DNA of 64,000 nucleotides from CAYUYV01 sp964561475 (GCA_964561475.1 CAZLPU010000005.1:1-64000); one strand, 5' to 3'; shown: positions 35,268 to 44,409, numbered from the stretch's first letter. Notes: generated by a model from the letters alone, not told the origin. Translations and numbers: made by a program.

Positions 35268-35601
35268 CCCGCGAGCACTCGTTGGCAAACCGCGGGGTTT
35301 ACCGCCCCCAACCGGGTACCTTAATCCCGGTGTCTTACCCCCGGTGTCTTACACCAGGAGTTTGGCCTTTACTGTCTCACCCCAATCACCTTGCCCAATG
35401 ATCAGGTTTCATTCATCGCGGTTCGGACACGACATCCGAGAATAATGAACACCATTGAATTACTTGGAACCACCAAGAGAATCCTAAGAAGTCCCCGGGC
35501 TGAGCTTTACCCCGACATGCCGATGTCGGGGCAGCCGTTGCCGGGGTCGAGCTTTGCCGAAACCTCGCATAAGCGGGGCCTCGCACTAACGGGGCCTCCC
35601 T
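35268..35601. other. Intergenic stretch with two repeat arrays and a hairpin
   Basis: This gap between convergent genes holds a 14-bp triple repeat (35321-35362), a perfect hairpin CCCCGACAT / ATGTCGGGG at 35510-35531 without a T-run, and a 16-bp array (35565-35612) that reaches into the end of the EEP-family gene. No gene is seen. Confidence 0.65.
35321..35362. repeat. 14-bp tandem repeat, 3 copies
   Basis: TTAATCCCGGTGTC, TTACCCCCGGTGTC and the diverged TTACACCAGGAGTT are contiguous. Confidence 0.75.
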
Positions 35602-35612
35602 TTAGCGGGGCT
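35565..35612. repeat. 16-bp tandem repeat, 3 copies, containing a stop codon
   Basis: TCGCATAAGCGGGGCC, TCGCACTAACGGGGCC and TCCCTTTAGCGGGGCT are contiguous, with a diverged fourth copy to the left. The TAA of the minus-strand EEP-family gene (35602-35604) is inside the third unit, so the last residues of the protein come from the repeat. Confidence 0.85.
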
Positions 35613-36813
35613 GGGGGCTCTTGAGCTGATCGGCCAGGGGGCTGTCCGCCTCCTTGATCCAATCTTCAAGGGACACTTCGCCATTGAGGCGACGGAGGTT
35701 CTCGGCCGCATCCGCTGCATTCGTCACTGGCGTCAGACCGTCCGCACCAGCAGCCGCCGGCCAAGCCAGATCCAGATAGATCGGGCAGTGATCGGAGATC
35801 CGCCGGTAGTGGGATGCCAGGGACTTGTCATAGGGCACTTCACCGAAACTGCCGGGCACCGCCCATTCAGAGGCCCGGGGATCAAGCAGAATGAAATCGA
35901 TGGGCTTTTCATGATAAGGCGCAGGCGGAGCATTCTTCCAGCAGGTGCTTGTCTCGCCATCGGGGAAGCGGGTGAAAGTGGACCGGCCGGGCAGGGCCTC
36001 GTTCAGCGCGCGCCAGAGATGGTCCTTGTCCCCATGGACATCGAATGCCCGATTGAAATCACCCAGAATGATGAAGGGCAGATCCCCTTCGCTCTTCTCC
36101 CGGATCCAGGCCTGGAGAGGCGCCACCTGCCGGGCCGCCGTCGTGCAGTCCGCATCATAGGGGTGTTCGAAAGTGTCGGGACCGTTCTTGTCATCCATGA
36201 TCTGGCCGGTGAAGCACCCGGATTTCAGGTGCACGGCAAGCACCAGCAGATGATGGCCGTTGCGGGCCACTTCCACTTCCTTGGCCCAGCGTGTGGGCCG
36301 GGCAATGCCCGTGCGCGGATCCACATGGGTCACTTCCAGGCTCGGCACATCTTCAGCCCGGATGATCTCAAGACCCCGGCGCACACCGACACCCGTGTAG
36401 ATCGACCCGGACGACCATTCTCCCGACAGATCGAAGGTCTCAAAATCCTTGAAGCGGCGCCCGGAGATTTCCACGGTCCAAAGACCGCGCCGAAGCACGG
36501 AGTGACCCGCTGCCCGGCTGTTGATTTCCTGAAGGGCAATCAAATCCGCGTTCAGTTGTCCCGCATAGAATTGAAGCCAAGTGTAATCTTCCGGCGCCCG
36601 CACCACATCGCGGCCCGGAACCGACTGGCCCGGTTCGTGGTGCAGATTGGAGAGGTTCCAGCTGGCAATCCGGACGTGGTCCTTGCCCTTCTCAAGAGCC
36701 GATTCTGCCAGCGCGCCATCGACGGCAAACACGGACGCGGCCAGCGCAAACGCGCCTAATGCCAAACCCATGGCCCTGCCTGCACGGACGGGCGCGGTGA
36801 ACTTCGCGATCAT
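35602..36813 (-). CDS. Exported endonuclease/exonuclease/phosphatase-family protein
   Basis: A 403-residue metal-dependent phosphodiesterase of the DNase I/EEP fold with a signal peptide (about residues 1-38, ending GALA), so it acts outside the cytosol. Catalytic blocks are visible in order: IASWNLSNL near 50, ALQEINSR near 94, a His in AVHLKSGC, GDFNRAFDVHGD, and the terminal SDHCPIYLD with the catalytic Asp-His. It may be an extracellular nuclease or phospholipid/sugar-phosphate hydrolase. The ATG at 36813 follows GGAAGGATAACCGAC; a longer frame upstream lacks such a site. Its 3' end lies within a 16-bp tandem repeat. Confidence 0.9.
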   Translation of the reverse strand: MIAKFTAPVRAGRAMGLALGAFALAASVFAVDGALAESALEKGKDHVRIASWNLSNLHHEPGQSVPGRDVVRAPEDYTWLQFYAGQLNADLIALQEINSRAAGHSVLRRGLWTVEISGRRFKDFETFDLSGEWSSGSIYTGVGVRRGLEIIRAEDVPSLEVTHVDPRTGIARPTRWAKEVEVARNGHHLLVLAVHLKSGCFTGQIMDDKNGPDTFEHPYDADCTTAARQVAPLQAWIREKSEGDLPFIILGDFNRAFDVHGDKDHLWRALNEALPGRSTFTRFPDGETSTCWKNAPPAPYHEKPIDFILLDPRASEWAVPGSFGEVPYDKSLASHYRRISDHCPIYLDLAWPAAAGADGLTPVTNAADAAENLRRLNGEVSLEDWIKEADSPLADQLKSPQPR

Positions 36814-37077
36814 GTCGGTTATCCTTCCGCCGGACTGCGGCCCCGGTGACGGACTACACGTTATCCGCGAGACCGATGACCCATACCCCACTTTGTGAGG
36901 AGGTCGCGTTCTTGAGTAGCAGGCCCAAAGACCAGACACCCAAACCAAGACGCCGTCCTCATACCGGGTTTGCGAGATGAATTCGAGTGAAAAGATGCTT
37001 CTCGCGCAAAAGGAGCAGGACAGCGTGATAAACTACCCAGCTTATCGGCAGTCGGAACGACAACAAGGAACCGCCCC

Positions 37078-38457
37078 ATGACCGACATCATCCAGGACCT
37101 TCAAAACCTCCTCCCCGCCGGCGGCGTCCTCACCGGCGATGATGTGACCCAGCGCTCCGCCCAGTGGTTGGGCAACCGGCCCAACCTGGCGCGGGCCATC
37201 GTGCGGCCCCGGACGACCGAAGAAGTCTCGGCCGTGCTCAAGCTCCTCGACAGCCGGGGGCAGCCCGTCGTTCCCCTCGGAGGCGCCACCGGGCTGGTCC
37301 AGGGAGGCGTTGCCGCCCCGACGGAGATCAACCTGTCCATGGAGCTGATGACCGCCCTGGAAGAAGTCGACCCGGCAAACCGGATCTGCATCGCCCAGGC
37401 CGGTGCACCGGTCCAGACGGTTCAGGAGGCGGTGGAGGCCCAGGGCCTTTTCCTGCCGCTCGATCTGGGGTCCCGGGGCAGCGCCACCATCGGGGGCACC
37501 ATTTCCACCAATGCCGGCGGCAACCGGGTCATCCGGTTCGGCATGATGCGGGATATGGTGCTGGGCCTGGAGGCCGTGCTGGCCGACGGGACGATTGTCA
37601 GTTCCATGAGCCGGGTTCTGAAAGACAATGCGGGCTATGACCTGAAACAGCTGTTCATTGGCACCGAGGGCACCCTCGGTGTGGTCACCAGGGCCGTTCT
37701 GCGCCTGCGGGAGGCACCGGTCAGCGTGGTCACCGCCGTCGCCGCTACGGAAAGCCTCGCCCAGGTCCAGGCCCTGCTCAAGCGGGTGGATGCGGGCCTC
37801 GGCGGCACCCTGAGCGCATTCGAGGTCATGTGGAATGACTTCTACCGGCTGGTCACCACGCCGCCAGCGGCCTCCCGGCCCATTCTCGGCCAGAGCTACC
37901 CTTATTATGTGATCGTTGAAGCCATGGGCGGTGATCAGGCCGGAGATCAGGAGCGTTTCGAGACCTTGCTCGGGCGTTGCCTTGAGGACGGGATCCTCTC
38001 CGACGCGGTGATCGCCAAGAGCGGGACCGAACGGGGAGAGATCTGGGCCATGCGGGATGACGTGGGCCAGATGTTCCAGTTTGCGCCGGTTTTCACCTTC
38101 GACATTTCCATGCCCATCACCGAGATCGAGGGATATGTGGACGACCTGCGGACCACCCTCAAAGCGCGTTGGCCGGAAAACCGGCACGTGATTTTCGGTC
38201 ATCTGGGGGATGGCAATATTCACGTGGTGGTCGGCGTCGGCGATGGCAGCCCCGATGCCCGGGAAAGCGTCGAGGATATTGTCTACGGCACCCTGAAAGG
38301 CCGCCATGGCAGCGTTTCCGCCGAGCACGGGGTGGGCATGGAAAAGAAGGCTTATCTGGGCATGACCCGCACGCCGGAGGAAATGGGCCTGATGCGCCGC
38401 CTCAAGAACAGCCTGGATCCCAATGGCATCCTGAACCCAGGCCGCATTTTCGACTGA
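37078..38457 (+). CDS. FAD-binding 2-hydroxyacid dehydrogenase (GlcD/DLD type)
   Basis: A 459-residue flavoprotein of the vanillyl-alcohol-oxidase fold. The FAD-binding half has VVPLGGATGLVQGG near residue 63 and GSRGSATIGGTISTNAGGNR near 140 (split here at the turn), and GTEGTLGVVTRAVL. The C-terminal half carries the metal/substrate His blocks GHLGDGNIHVVV and AEHGVGMEKKAYL and ends DPNGILNPGRIF. It should oxidise a D-2-hydroxyacid such as D-lactate, D-2-hydroxyglutarate or glycolate, handing electrons to the membrane quinone or an ETF. No GlcE/GlcF partners are adjacent, so it is probably the single-chain type. AAGGAA precedes the ATG. It stands alone. Confidence 0.92.
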   Translation: MTDIIQDLQNLLPAGGVLTGDDVTQRSAQWLGNRPNLARAIVRPRTTEEVSAVLKLLDSRGQPVVPLGGATGLVQGGVAAPTEINLSMELMTALEEVDPANRICIAQAGAPVQTVQEAVEAQGLFLPLDLGSRGSATIGGTISTNAGGNRVIRFGMMRDMVLGLEAVLADGTIVSSMSRVLKDNAGYDLKQLFIGTEGTLGVVTRAVLRLREAPVSVVTAVAATESLAQVQALLKRVDAGLGGTLSAFEVMWNDFYRLVTTPPAASRPILGQSYPYYVIVEAMGGDQAGDQERFETLLGRCLEDGILSDAVIAKSGTERGEIWAMRDDVGQMFQFAPVFTFDISMPITEIEGYVDDLRTTLKARWPENRHVIFGHLGDGNIHVVVGVGDGSPDARESVEDIVYGTLKGRHGSVSAEHGVGMEKKAYLGMTRTPEEMGLMRRLKNSLDPNGILNPGRIFD

Positions 38458-38546
38458 CATCATTATCTACTGAGATCGGCGTGGGCACTGCGGATCGATA
38501 TCTGCGCAGCCCACCCCGGCCCAGGTGAGGCCAACCCGGTCCAATT

Positions 38547-39110
38547 TCAGGCGAGCGTTGCCTGCCGGTCGGCGGCAATCGCCTCCTGGGCGGCGGTCAC
38601 GGCGGCCTTGAATTCATTCTCGAGGTTGCGGTTCACCCCGGCCAGACCTTCCGCCACCTGTTCGGACCAGGCCACGTATTCCGCGCGGCGCTCCACCGAC
38701 CAGCCTGCGGGCGGGCTGGCTGCGATCGAGCGCAGATTGCTGATCTTGTCCGCCAGCTTCATGATCTTGGCCCGATTGGACTTGGACGCGGCATTTTCCA
38801 CCTGGAGGCGCTTGCGCTCCTCCTTGGGTAGGGATTTATCGTCGGTCACTTCCTGGACAAGGGCCGCGACTTCCTCACCGAACTGCCCGGCCAATTCCTC
38901 ATAGGTGGTCGGCGTGTCCTCCAGAATGTCGTGGAGGAGAGCCGCGATCACGAGGCTTGAATCCCGTCCGCCCGTGGCCTGGGCGACGAGAAGGGCCACT
39001 TCGGCAAGGTGGTTGATATAGGGTTCCTGGGCAGCGCCCTTGCGGCGCTGATCCACGTGGCGCCCGGCAGCAAACTCCAGGGCCTGGGCGAATTGAAGAA
39101 CGATGCTCAT
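38547..39110 (-). CDS. Small HD-domain protein, alarmone-hydrolase-like
   Basis: A 187-residue HD-superfamily metal-dependent phosphohydrolase. The metal ligands are visible as His34 (YINHLAEVA), His60-Asp61 with Glu64-Asp65 (LLHDILEDT), and a later Asp in KLADKISNL. The HDxxED pattern and overall layout match the hydrolase domain of RelA/SpoT and the stand-alone small alarmone hydrolases (Mesh1-like), with no synthetase or TGS domain. It is therefore likely to degrade (p)ppGpp or a related nucleotide in the cytosol. The ATG at 39110 follows CGGGAACCC. It converges on the GlcD-type gene and is not in an obvious operon. Confidence 0.87.
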   Translation of the reverse strand: MSIVLQFAQALEFAAGRHVDQRRKGAAQEPYINHLAEVALLVAQATGGRDSSLVIAALLHDILEDTPTTYEELAGQFGEEVAALVQEVTDDKSLPKEERKRLQVENAASKSNRAKIMKLADKISNLRSIAASPPAGWSVERRAEYVAWSEQVAEGLAGVNRNLENEFKAAVTAAQEAIAADRQATLA

Positions 39111-39473
39111 GGGTTCCCGGACAGGGCTGTTGACGCGGCCCGCAGGCCGGCAGGGATCGGGAGGACGGCAGCGCTCGGCGTCCGTCCCGCCCAAATCACC
39201 ATCAATTGGCGTCGTGATCAAGCTGGACGCGCCTATGCGTGCATTTCTCTCTCCCAGTGTAGCCTGTTTGGACCCTCTACAAGTCAGGGCTTGCCTTTCG
39301 GGCCACTGCTTTTGCGCACACGCCCCCTGCTGATGCGCACATGGGGGGAGGAGCCCCGCCCATGCTTTACCCTTGATCGCCGATGAGGGCTGGTTTAACG
39401 ACCATTAATGAATGTTGCGAAGTCCCGCTCCTGGCTGGAACAGCCTGGAATGGAGAGTTTGAAGGGAAGTTCC
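39111..39473. other. Divergent intergenic stretch
   Basis: This is the divergent control region between the HD gene and the TRL-like lipoprotein gene. I see no gene. A TGCGCACA motif occurs twice about 18 bases apart at 39312-39341. Confidence 0.5.
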
Positions 39474-39800
39474 ATGTACCGTCGTCTTGTCACCGGCTTT
39501 TGTGCTGGCGTGGCCCTGATCGCCACACTCGGCGCCTGCACCCTCACCACCCCCACCAGCCTCGGGCTGGCCGTGGTGACCGACAGCAGGCAGCCGGTGA
39601 CCGTGACCAGCGTGGATGTCTCCACCAAGCGGGGCGAGGCCTGCGGTACCAATGTGCTCGGCCTTTACGCCGAGGGCGATTTTTCCGTGGAAGCCGCGCG
39701 TCTGGCAGGCGGCATCACCCAGGTCACCAGCGTGGATACGAGCATCTATCAGGTGCTGGGCGTCTACGCGAAAGTGTGCACCATCGTCCACGGGAACTGA
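39474..39800 (+). CDS. TRL-like lipoprotein
   Basis: A 108-residue lipoprotein. The signal peptide ends in the lipobox LGAC with lipidated Cys22. The mature part matches the TRL domain: GEACGTNVLGLYAEGDFSVEAA, then AGGITQVTSVDTSIYQVLG (split) and ILGVY-like closing YAKVCTIVHG. TRL proteins are small envelope lipoproteins of unknown function, named from a tRNA-linked locus in another species. AAGGGAAG precedes the ATG at 39474, which fixes the start. It is monocistronic and converges on the DUF3365-like gene. Confidence 0.87.
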   Translation: MYRRLVTGFCAGVALIATLGACTLTTPTSLGLAVVTDSRQPVTVTSVDVSTKRGEACGTNVLGLYAEGDFSVEAARLAGGITQVTSVDTSIYQVLGVYAKVCTIVHGN

Positions 39801-39840
39801 TCACTGCGCGCGGGTAGACCGTCCCGGGGCAGCGTGTTGC

Positions 39841-39913
39841 CAATCAATCAGCCCCCGTCGATTTGTCTCGATCAAGCTGTTCCAATCAAGCTGGCCCCAT
39901 CAATCTGTGACCG
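39841..39913. repeat. 15-bp degenerate tandem repeat, about 5 copies, containing a stop codon
   Basis: Units include CAATCAATCAGCCCC, CGATCAAGCTGTTCC, AATCAAGCTGGCCCC and ATCAATCTGTGACCG. The stop codon of the minus-strand DUF3365-like gene (39900-39902) lies in the last unit. Confidence 0.75.
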
Positions 39914-40526
39914 GCACCCAGAGGGTGAACGCGCCGCGCATTTCACCTTGCTGAAAGCCTGTCGCCTGATCCTCGGGGTAATCCCTGGCCAGGGCGTCGC
40001 GCACCTCCGGCGCAATCTCGCTGCCGTGACAGGCAAGGCATAGCCCGCCTGTGGGGATCGGCGTGATGTAACGCAGGGCCGTCGCCCCCTCCTTGCTCAC
40101 TTCAAGGGTCTGGACCAGGGTGCCGGGTTCGGCGCCCTGCGCCATGTCTTTTTGAAACGCCAGCATGGCTTCCCGCTCCCAATAGTCCGGAGCATTGGCC
40201 GGATTGCGCAGGCGCAGGGCCGTGCGGCCAATGGCCAGCCGGTGAGCCTGGGATGTCGCCTTGCCGATCTCCGGAGCGGCGTCCTTGCACACACCGATCG
40301 CGCCCGCGGGCCCGCCCTCGGCCATGGCCTCCCGAAGCCTCGACTGAAGGGCACTCCGATAGGCCGCAATGGCCGTCCGCGCCTTGGCCTGGGCCTCTTC
40401 ACTGGTGATGGACACCGGCGCGCCCGGATCGCTACAGCCGACCAGCAGACCGATCAGGCCGGCGACCAAGAGCCAAGGACCCAGGACCTTGGGGGCATCC
40501 CGCCGGATCAATACTCTGCGTTCCAT
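39900..40526 (-). CDS. DUF3365 (Tll0287-like) heme-binding lipoprotein
   Basis: A 208-residue exported protein. The N-terminal hydrophobic segment ends in LLVGCSD, a lipobox-like site with Cys31. The rest matches the DUF3365/Tll0287-like domain, a PAS-like sensory fold with one c-type heme site: CLACHG (Cys163, Cys166, His167). Such domains sense redox state or gas at the cytoplasmic membrane, usually in front of kinases; here the domain stands alone. GGGAGAGG precedes the ATG at 40526. The methyltransferase-like membrane gene lies 29 bases upstream on the same strand, so the two form an operon. Confidence 0.88.
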   Translation of the reverse strand: MERRVLIRRDAPKVLGPWLLVAGLIGLLVGCSDPGAPVSITSEEAQAKARTAIAAYRSALQSRLREAMAEGGPAGAIGVCKDAAPEIGKATSQAHRLAIGRTALRLRNPANAPDYWEREAMLAFQKDMAQGAEPGTLVQTLEVSKEGATALRYITPIPTGGLCLACHGSEIAPEVRDALARDYPEDQATGFQQGEMRGAFTLWVPVTD

Positions 40527-40555
40527 GGCCAGACCTCTCCCAACTCCTGAAGCTC

Positions 40556-41008
40556 CTAAAGCCACCGCCGGACCCGGCGCCGGTAATTCTCGAAGGACGG
40601 CCCGAATTTTTTGGCCAGCGCCTCCTCCTCGGGCTTGATCTGAAAAACGGTGATGTAGACGACAAAAAGCACCAGCAGCCCCCCGTTGAGCGGGTGCCCG
40701 AGCCACACCGCCCAGCCCATGAGCATCAACAAAAGCCCGAGATACATGGGATTGCGGCTGACCTGATAGATGCCCGTCACCACCAGCGTGCTGGCAGCCG
40801 CGGGCGCGAGAGGACTCACAGTCGTTTTCCGGCGTACAAACGCGGCAAAGGCCACCATGGCGATGGCAAAACCGGCGACAGTCAAAACGACCGCCATGAG
40901 GCCCTGGCCGGGAAAACTGAACACCCAGCCGGGCAGAACCATGGTCACAAGCCACATCAAAATGCCGACGGCCAGGGCCTGGGCAGGCGCCGGTACTTTC
41001 AAGTGCAT
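40556..41008 (-). CDS. Isoprenylcysteine carboxyl methyltransferase-like membrane protein
   Basis: A 150-residue polytopic protein with about four membrane helices. The C-terminal signature GIYQVSRNPMYLGLLLMLMG followed by KPEEEALAKKFGPSFENYRRRV is that of the ICMT/PEMT-like methyltransferase family, which binds S-adenosylmethionine at the membrane face. The substrate in bacteria is generally unknown (isoprenoid, lipid or thiol). It starts at the ATG at 41008, preceded by GAAAGAG, and is the first gene of a two-gene operon with the DUF3365-like lipoprotein. It is divergent from the SSS symporter. Confidence 0.88.
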   Translation of the reverse strand: MHLKVPAPAQALAVGILMWLVTMVLPGWVFSFPGQGLMAVVLTVAGFAIAMVAFAAFVRRKTTVSPLAPAAASTLVVTGIYQVSRNPMYLGLLLMLMGWAVWLGHPLNGGLLVLFVVYITVFQIKPEEEALAKKFGPSFENYRRRVRRWL

Positions 41009-41177
41009 TTTTGCTCTTTCTTCAGGAGCCAGCCCCCGGCTGAATCCTGTTCCACAATGGGCGGGCGCGCAATAGCCCGGCCCATGGGGCGTCATGGCGC
41101 GGGTCCGTGCCATCCTGATGCGGCCCCACCGGTCCCGGCGCCCCATGGATCTCTGCCCAATGAGAGGAGTGCTCCCC

Positions 41178-43100
41178 ATGCTCGATCTTGCCATTGTCCT
41201 CCTGTTTGTCGCGGTGACGATCGGGTCAGGATTTCGAGCGCGCAAGGCGGCCTCCCGGAATTTGGATGAGTATTTTCTGGCGGGCCGCACTGTGAGCGGC
41301 TGGCGGGCGGGACTGAGCATGGCGGCCACCCAGTTTGCCGCCGACACCCCCCTGATCGTCATGGGGCTGATTGCCACCGGCGGGATCTTCCTGTTCTGGC
41401 AGTTCTGGGTCTATGGCATCGCTTTTCTGATGATGGGTTTCCTGTTCGGGGCATCCTGGCGCAGGGCAGGGGTTCTGACCGATGCGGAACTGGCGGAGGT
41501 GCGCTACAGCGGGCGGGGCCGCCTGGCTCTGCGTGTACTGAAGGCTTTCTATTACGGAACCCTCATCAACTGCATTGTCATGGCTTTCGTTCTGGCGGCC
41601 ACGGTGCAGATCGCCGAGGTGTTCCTGGTCTGGCACCAGTGGCTGCCGGCAGGGCTCTATGATCCTCTGCGCGACATGATCGCCGCCCTTGATGTGCAAC
41701 TCACCCGGACGGTCCCGCCCCCCAACTCCGGCTCTGGCCCTGGCTCCGGCCTGGATCCCCTCACCGCGACCACCAACAACATGGTCAGCATCGGGTTGCT
41801 GCTGGCCTTCATCGCCGTTTATTCAACCACCGGCGGCTTGCGCAGCGTCATCTTCACGGATGTCTTCCAGCTCGGCATCGCACTCTTCGGCACACTGATC
41901 TATGCGGTGATCGTTGTGGTGGAATGCGGCGGATTGGGGGCCATGGTGAACCGGCTTGTGGACATCTACGGGGACGACGCCGCCCGGCGCACCCTTTCCT
42001 TCGCTCCGGACACCCTGGACATGATCGCCCCGTTCCTTGTGCTGATGGGTCTCCAATGGCTCTATCAGGTCAACAGCGACGGCACCGGCTATCTGGCCCA
42101 GCGGACCATGGCCTGCCGCACCGACCGGGAGGCGCGCATCGCCGCCGTGGTGTTCACCTGGACCCAGATCTTTCTGCGCAGCGTCCTGTGGATCGTCATC
42201 GGCATCGCGCTGCTGGTGCTCTATCCGCTCACCACGGATATGACGGATGGTACCCTCAGCGCCAGCCGGGAAGCGACCTTCATTACGGGAATTAAGGACT
42301 ACCTCCCCGCCGGGATCAGCGGACTGATGCTCACGGGGCTTTTGGCCGCCCTCGCGTCCACCATCGATACCCACCTCAATCTGGGTGCGGCCTATTGGAG
42401 CAATGATCTCTACAAGCGTCTGGTGAACGAGGCCTGGCTGAAGCGGGAGCCCGGGGAGCGGGAACTGGTCTGGGTGGCCCGGGCCTCGACCCTGGTGGTT
42501 CTCGGGCTTGCGCTCCTGGTCATGGGCCACCTCAGCTCCATCGCCCAGGGATGGAAGATTTCTCTTCTGTTCGGGGCGGGCGTGGGATCGGTGCTGATTC
42601 TGCGCTGGCTCTGGGAGCGGATCAATGTCACGGCGGAACTCTCCGCCATCGCCGTATCCCTGGTGGCGGGTGTGGTGCTTCTCATGCTCCTGCCCGACGA
42701 TGATCAGGAATGGCTGCGTCTCGGGCTGATGGCGCTCCTTTCCACCGCAACGGTGGTGACCGCCGCCCTGCTTGCTCCGCCCACGGACCAGGACACCCTG
42801 AAATCCTTCTACAAGAAAGCCCGTCCCGTAGGTTTCTGGGGCAGCACCGCCCGCGCCCTGGGGGAGGATCCTTCCGTCCCCTTGCGCCGTTTCACCGGCG
42901 GGCTGACCCACACCGTGACCTGCGCCCTCGCGGTCTTCCTTGCCATTTACGGCACCACCCGCCTGCTCCTCCCCCTACCGGACACCCCCTCCTGGCCCGC
43001 CTGGACAGCCCTCATCACCAGCCTCGCCCTCACCCCCATCTGGCTGGGCGGCATTATTGGTCCCGACACAGATCAAGAGAGTGTCACGCCGATGAAGTAG
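41178..43100 (+). CDS. Sodium:solute symporter (SSS family)
   Basis: A 640-residue sodium-coupled importer with about 14 hydrophobic segments. Family blocks are NLDEYFLAGRTVSGWRAGLS near residue 31, TQFAADTPLIVMGL, TGGLRSVIFTDVFQLGI near 218 and ASTIDTHLNLGAAYWSNDLY near 395, the last with the conserved Na+ site region. It is longer than the proline or glucose carriers, with an extended C-terminus. The ATG at 41178 follows GAGAGGAG. A short GS-rich loop (NSGSGPGSGL) is encoded by a small 12-bp repeat. The substrate is unknown. The gene stands alone. Confidence 0.92.
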   Translation: MLDLAIVLLFVAVTIGSGFRARKAASRNLDEYFLAGRTVSGWRAGLSMAATQFAADTPLIVMGLIATGGIFLFWQFWVYGIAFLMMGFLFGASWRRAGVLTDAELAEVRYSGRGRLALRVLKAFYYGTLINCIVMAFVLAATVQIAEVFLVWHQWLPAGLYDPLRDMIAALDVQLTRTVPPPNSGSGPGSGLDPLTATTNNMVSIGLLLAFIAVYSTTGGLRSVIFTDVFQLGIALFGTLIYAVIVVVECGGLGAMVNRLVDIYGDDAARRTLSFAPDTLDMIAPFLVLMGLQWLYQVNSDGTGYLAQRTMACRTDREARIAAVVFTWTQIFLRSVLWIVIGIALLVLYPLTTDMTDGTLSASREATFITGIKDYLPAGISGLMLTGLLAALASTIDTHLNLGAAYWSNDLYKRLVNEAWLKREPGERELVWVARASTLVVLGLALLVMGHLSSIAQGWKISLLFGAGVGSVLILRWLWERINVTAELSAIAVSLVAGVVLLMLLPDDDQEWLRLGLMALLSTATVVTAALLAPPTDQDTLKSFYKKARPVGFWGSTARALGEDPSVPLRRFTGGLTHTVTCALAVFLAIYGTTRLLLPLPDTPSWPAWTALITSLALTPIWLGGIIGPDTDQESVTPMK

Positions 43101-43348
43101 CGGCCCTGCATCGCCAAGTGCTCGCAGGGGAGGTACCCCCTCAAGTCACCCGGGAAATCCGACAAAACAATGAATGGCTGAGTGCCCCAGAAAGCCCGGC
43201 CAAATATACGGACCGAAGCACCATGGCCCATGAAGGTGAAAGCGGCGACCTGATGGCAGGAACTTGCACTGATCTTACAATCAGAACATTGAATTCCCAT
43301 TCGGATCGGAACCTCAACGCTGACAGGCAAACCAATACGATCCCAGAT

Positions 43349-43948
43349 CTATTCCACAGACAGCTTCCGCGCTCTTTCAAGCAACTCCAATTCTTCTTGC
43401 CCTAAATAACCCTGTATGCATTCCAAGGCCAACACAACCAGGCTGTGGTATCCCAAATCGAAGCCCAAGAATGAAAGCTTTGCAATGCGCTTTACATATT
43501 CCCGCTTATAAAAATCATCTGAAATCCTGAAATTATAATGGAGATGAAGAACTTCCGAATAGAAACTTAAACGCCTGAAACACTCAATATCACCCATGAC
43601 ATAGTGTAGCAACGCATCACTGAACAAGCGCAAACATTTTTCCAAAGTGATTCTTAAGGCACCCGCGCCATCAATGACGAAACTCCAGTCATTAACCTTC
43701 TTCAGGTTTTCCAGAGCCGCAATATCGATAAGAGAGAATGTTCGATAGGATCCAAAATACTCGATAGCCGGATCGAGAAGACCGAATTCGATCCAGAGCT
43801 CCTCATCCCAAGTCGAAAACGTGATGGAAACACGATCGGACGCAAAAACCTGACCGTGGTCCGTGGCTTCCGCACCGGAAAAGCCGAGTGCAGACAACCT
43901 GACCGTACAGACCTCTTTGACAATTTCACGAAACCTGCGTGTTTCCAT
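43349..43948 (-). CDS. Orphan protein in a low-GC islet
   Basis: I do not recognise the family. The 199-residue product has no signal peptide or membrane helix; it begins METRRFREIVKEVCTVRL and contains a mixed N-terminal part (WDEELWIEFGLLDPAIEYF) and a helical C-terminal half ending in LGQEELELLERARKLS. Its codon use is far more AT-rich than all neighbours (Ile ATA, Lys AAA/AAG mix, Ser TCT), which suggests recent acquisition. It is beside the 3' end of tRNA-His, a common landing site for islands, but I see no integrase or duplicated tRNA end. General size and acidity resemble orphan immunity proteins of polymorphic toxin systems; that is a guess. Confidence 0.7.
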   Translation of the reverse strand: METRRFREIVKEVCTVRLSALGFSGAEATDHGQVFASDRVSITFSTWDEELWIEFGLLDPAIEYFGSYRTFSLIDIAALENLKKVNDWSFVIDGAGALRITLEKCLRLFSDALLHYVMGDIECFRRLSFYSEVLHLHYNFRISDDFYKREYVKRIAKLSFLGFDLGYHSLVVLALECIQGYLGQEELELLERARKLSVE

Positions 43949-44332
43949 GTCTCCGCAAAGCTACACCTTGTTGCAAGTTCAACCCGTACTGCTTATCCGA
44001 ACGGGACCATCTATCGGTGCCCGCCATTTCAACATACTTTCATCCATGGCTCGATCGGGAGTAAACCGGGGTGGTCCCACTTTGTCGGCACGACCGTGAT
44101 TTGAAATCTCATCCGACATCCCCTTTGTGAAGTCCAAAACCGGGCCGCAGGGCGCCATCTGAACGGCCGAAGCTGCGGGTTCTGGGCTTCAAGCCGTCGG
44201 CGCTCGGTACATTGGCGTGTAGAAGGACACGAGCCACCCCCTTTGCACCAGGGGCAAGTCATCGGATGCGACCCCCAAATAGAGATCCAGAGGCAAACTG
44301 CAACGGCTGACGATTTAACTGAGTGATTGAAA
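43949..44332. other. Intergenic stretch between the orphan gene and tRNA-His
   Basis: About 380 bases with falling AT content toward the tRNA. I see no gene, no copy of the tRNA 3' end and no integrase remnant. Confidence 0.55.
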
Positions 44333-44409
44333 TGGTACAGCTGCCCCGGTTCGAACGGGGGACCTCTAGATCCACAATCTAGCGCTCTAACCGACTGAGC
44401 TACAGCTGC
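44333..44409 (-). tRNA. tRNA-His (anticodon GTG), CCA encoded, A73
   Basis: A full cloverleaf of 77 bases on the minus strand. The acceptor arm GCAGCTG pairs with CAGCTGT (first pair G-U), the D arm is GCTC/GAGC, the anticodon arm is CTAGA-TTGTGGA-TCTAG with anticodon GTG, and the T arm is CCCCG-TTCGAAC-CGGGG. The 3' end A-CCA is encoded. The base before G1 is T, not G, and position 73 is A. The usual bacterial identity pair G-1:C73 is therefore absent, as known for a subset of Alphaproteobacteria whose histidyl-tRNA synthetase is divergent. Confidence 0.95.
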
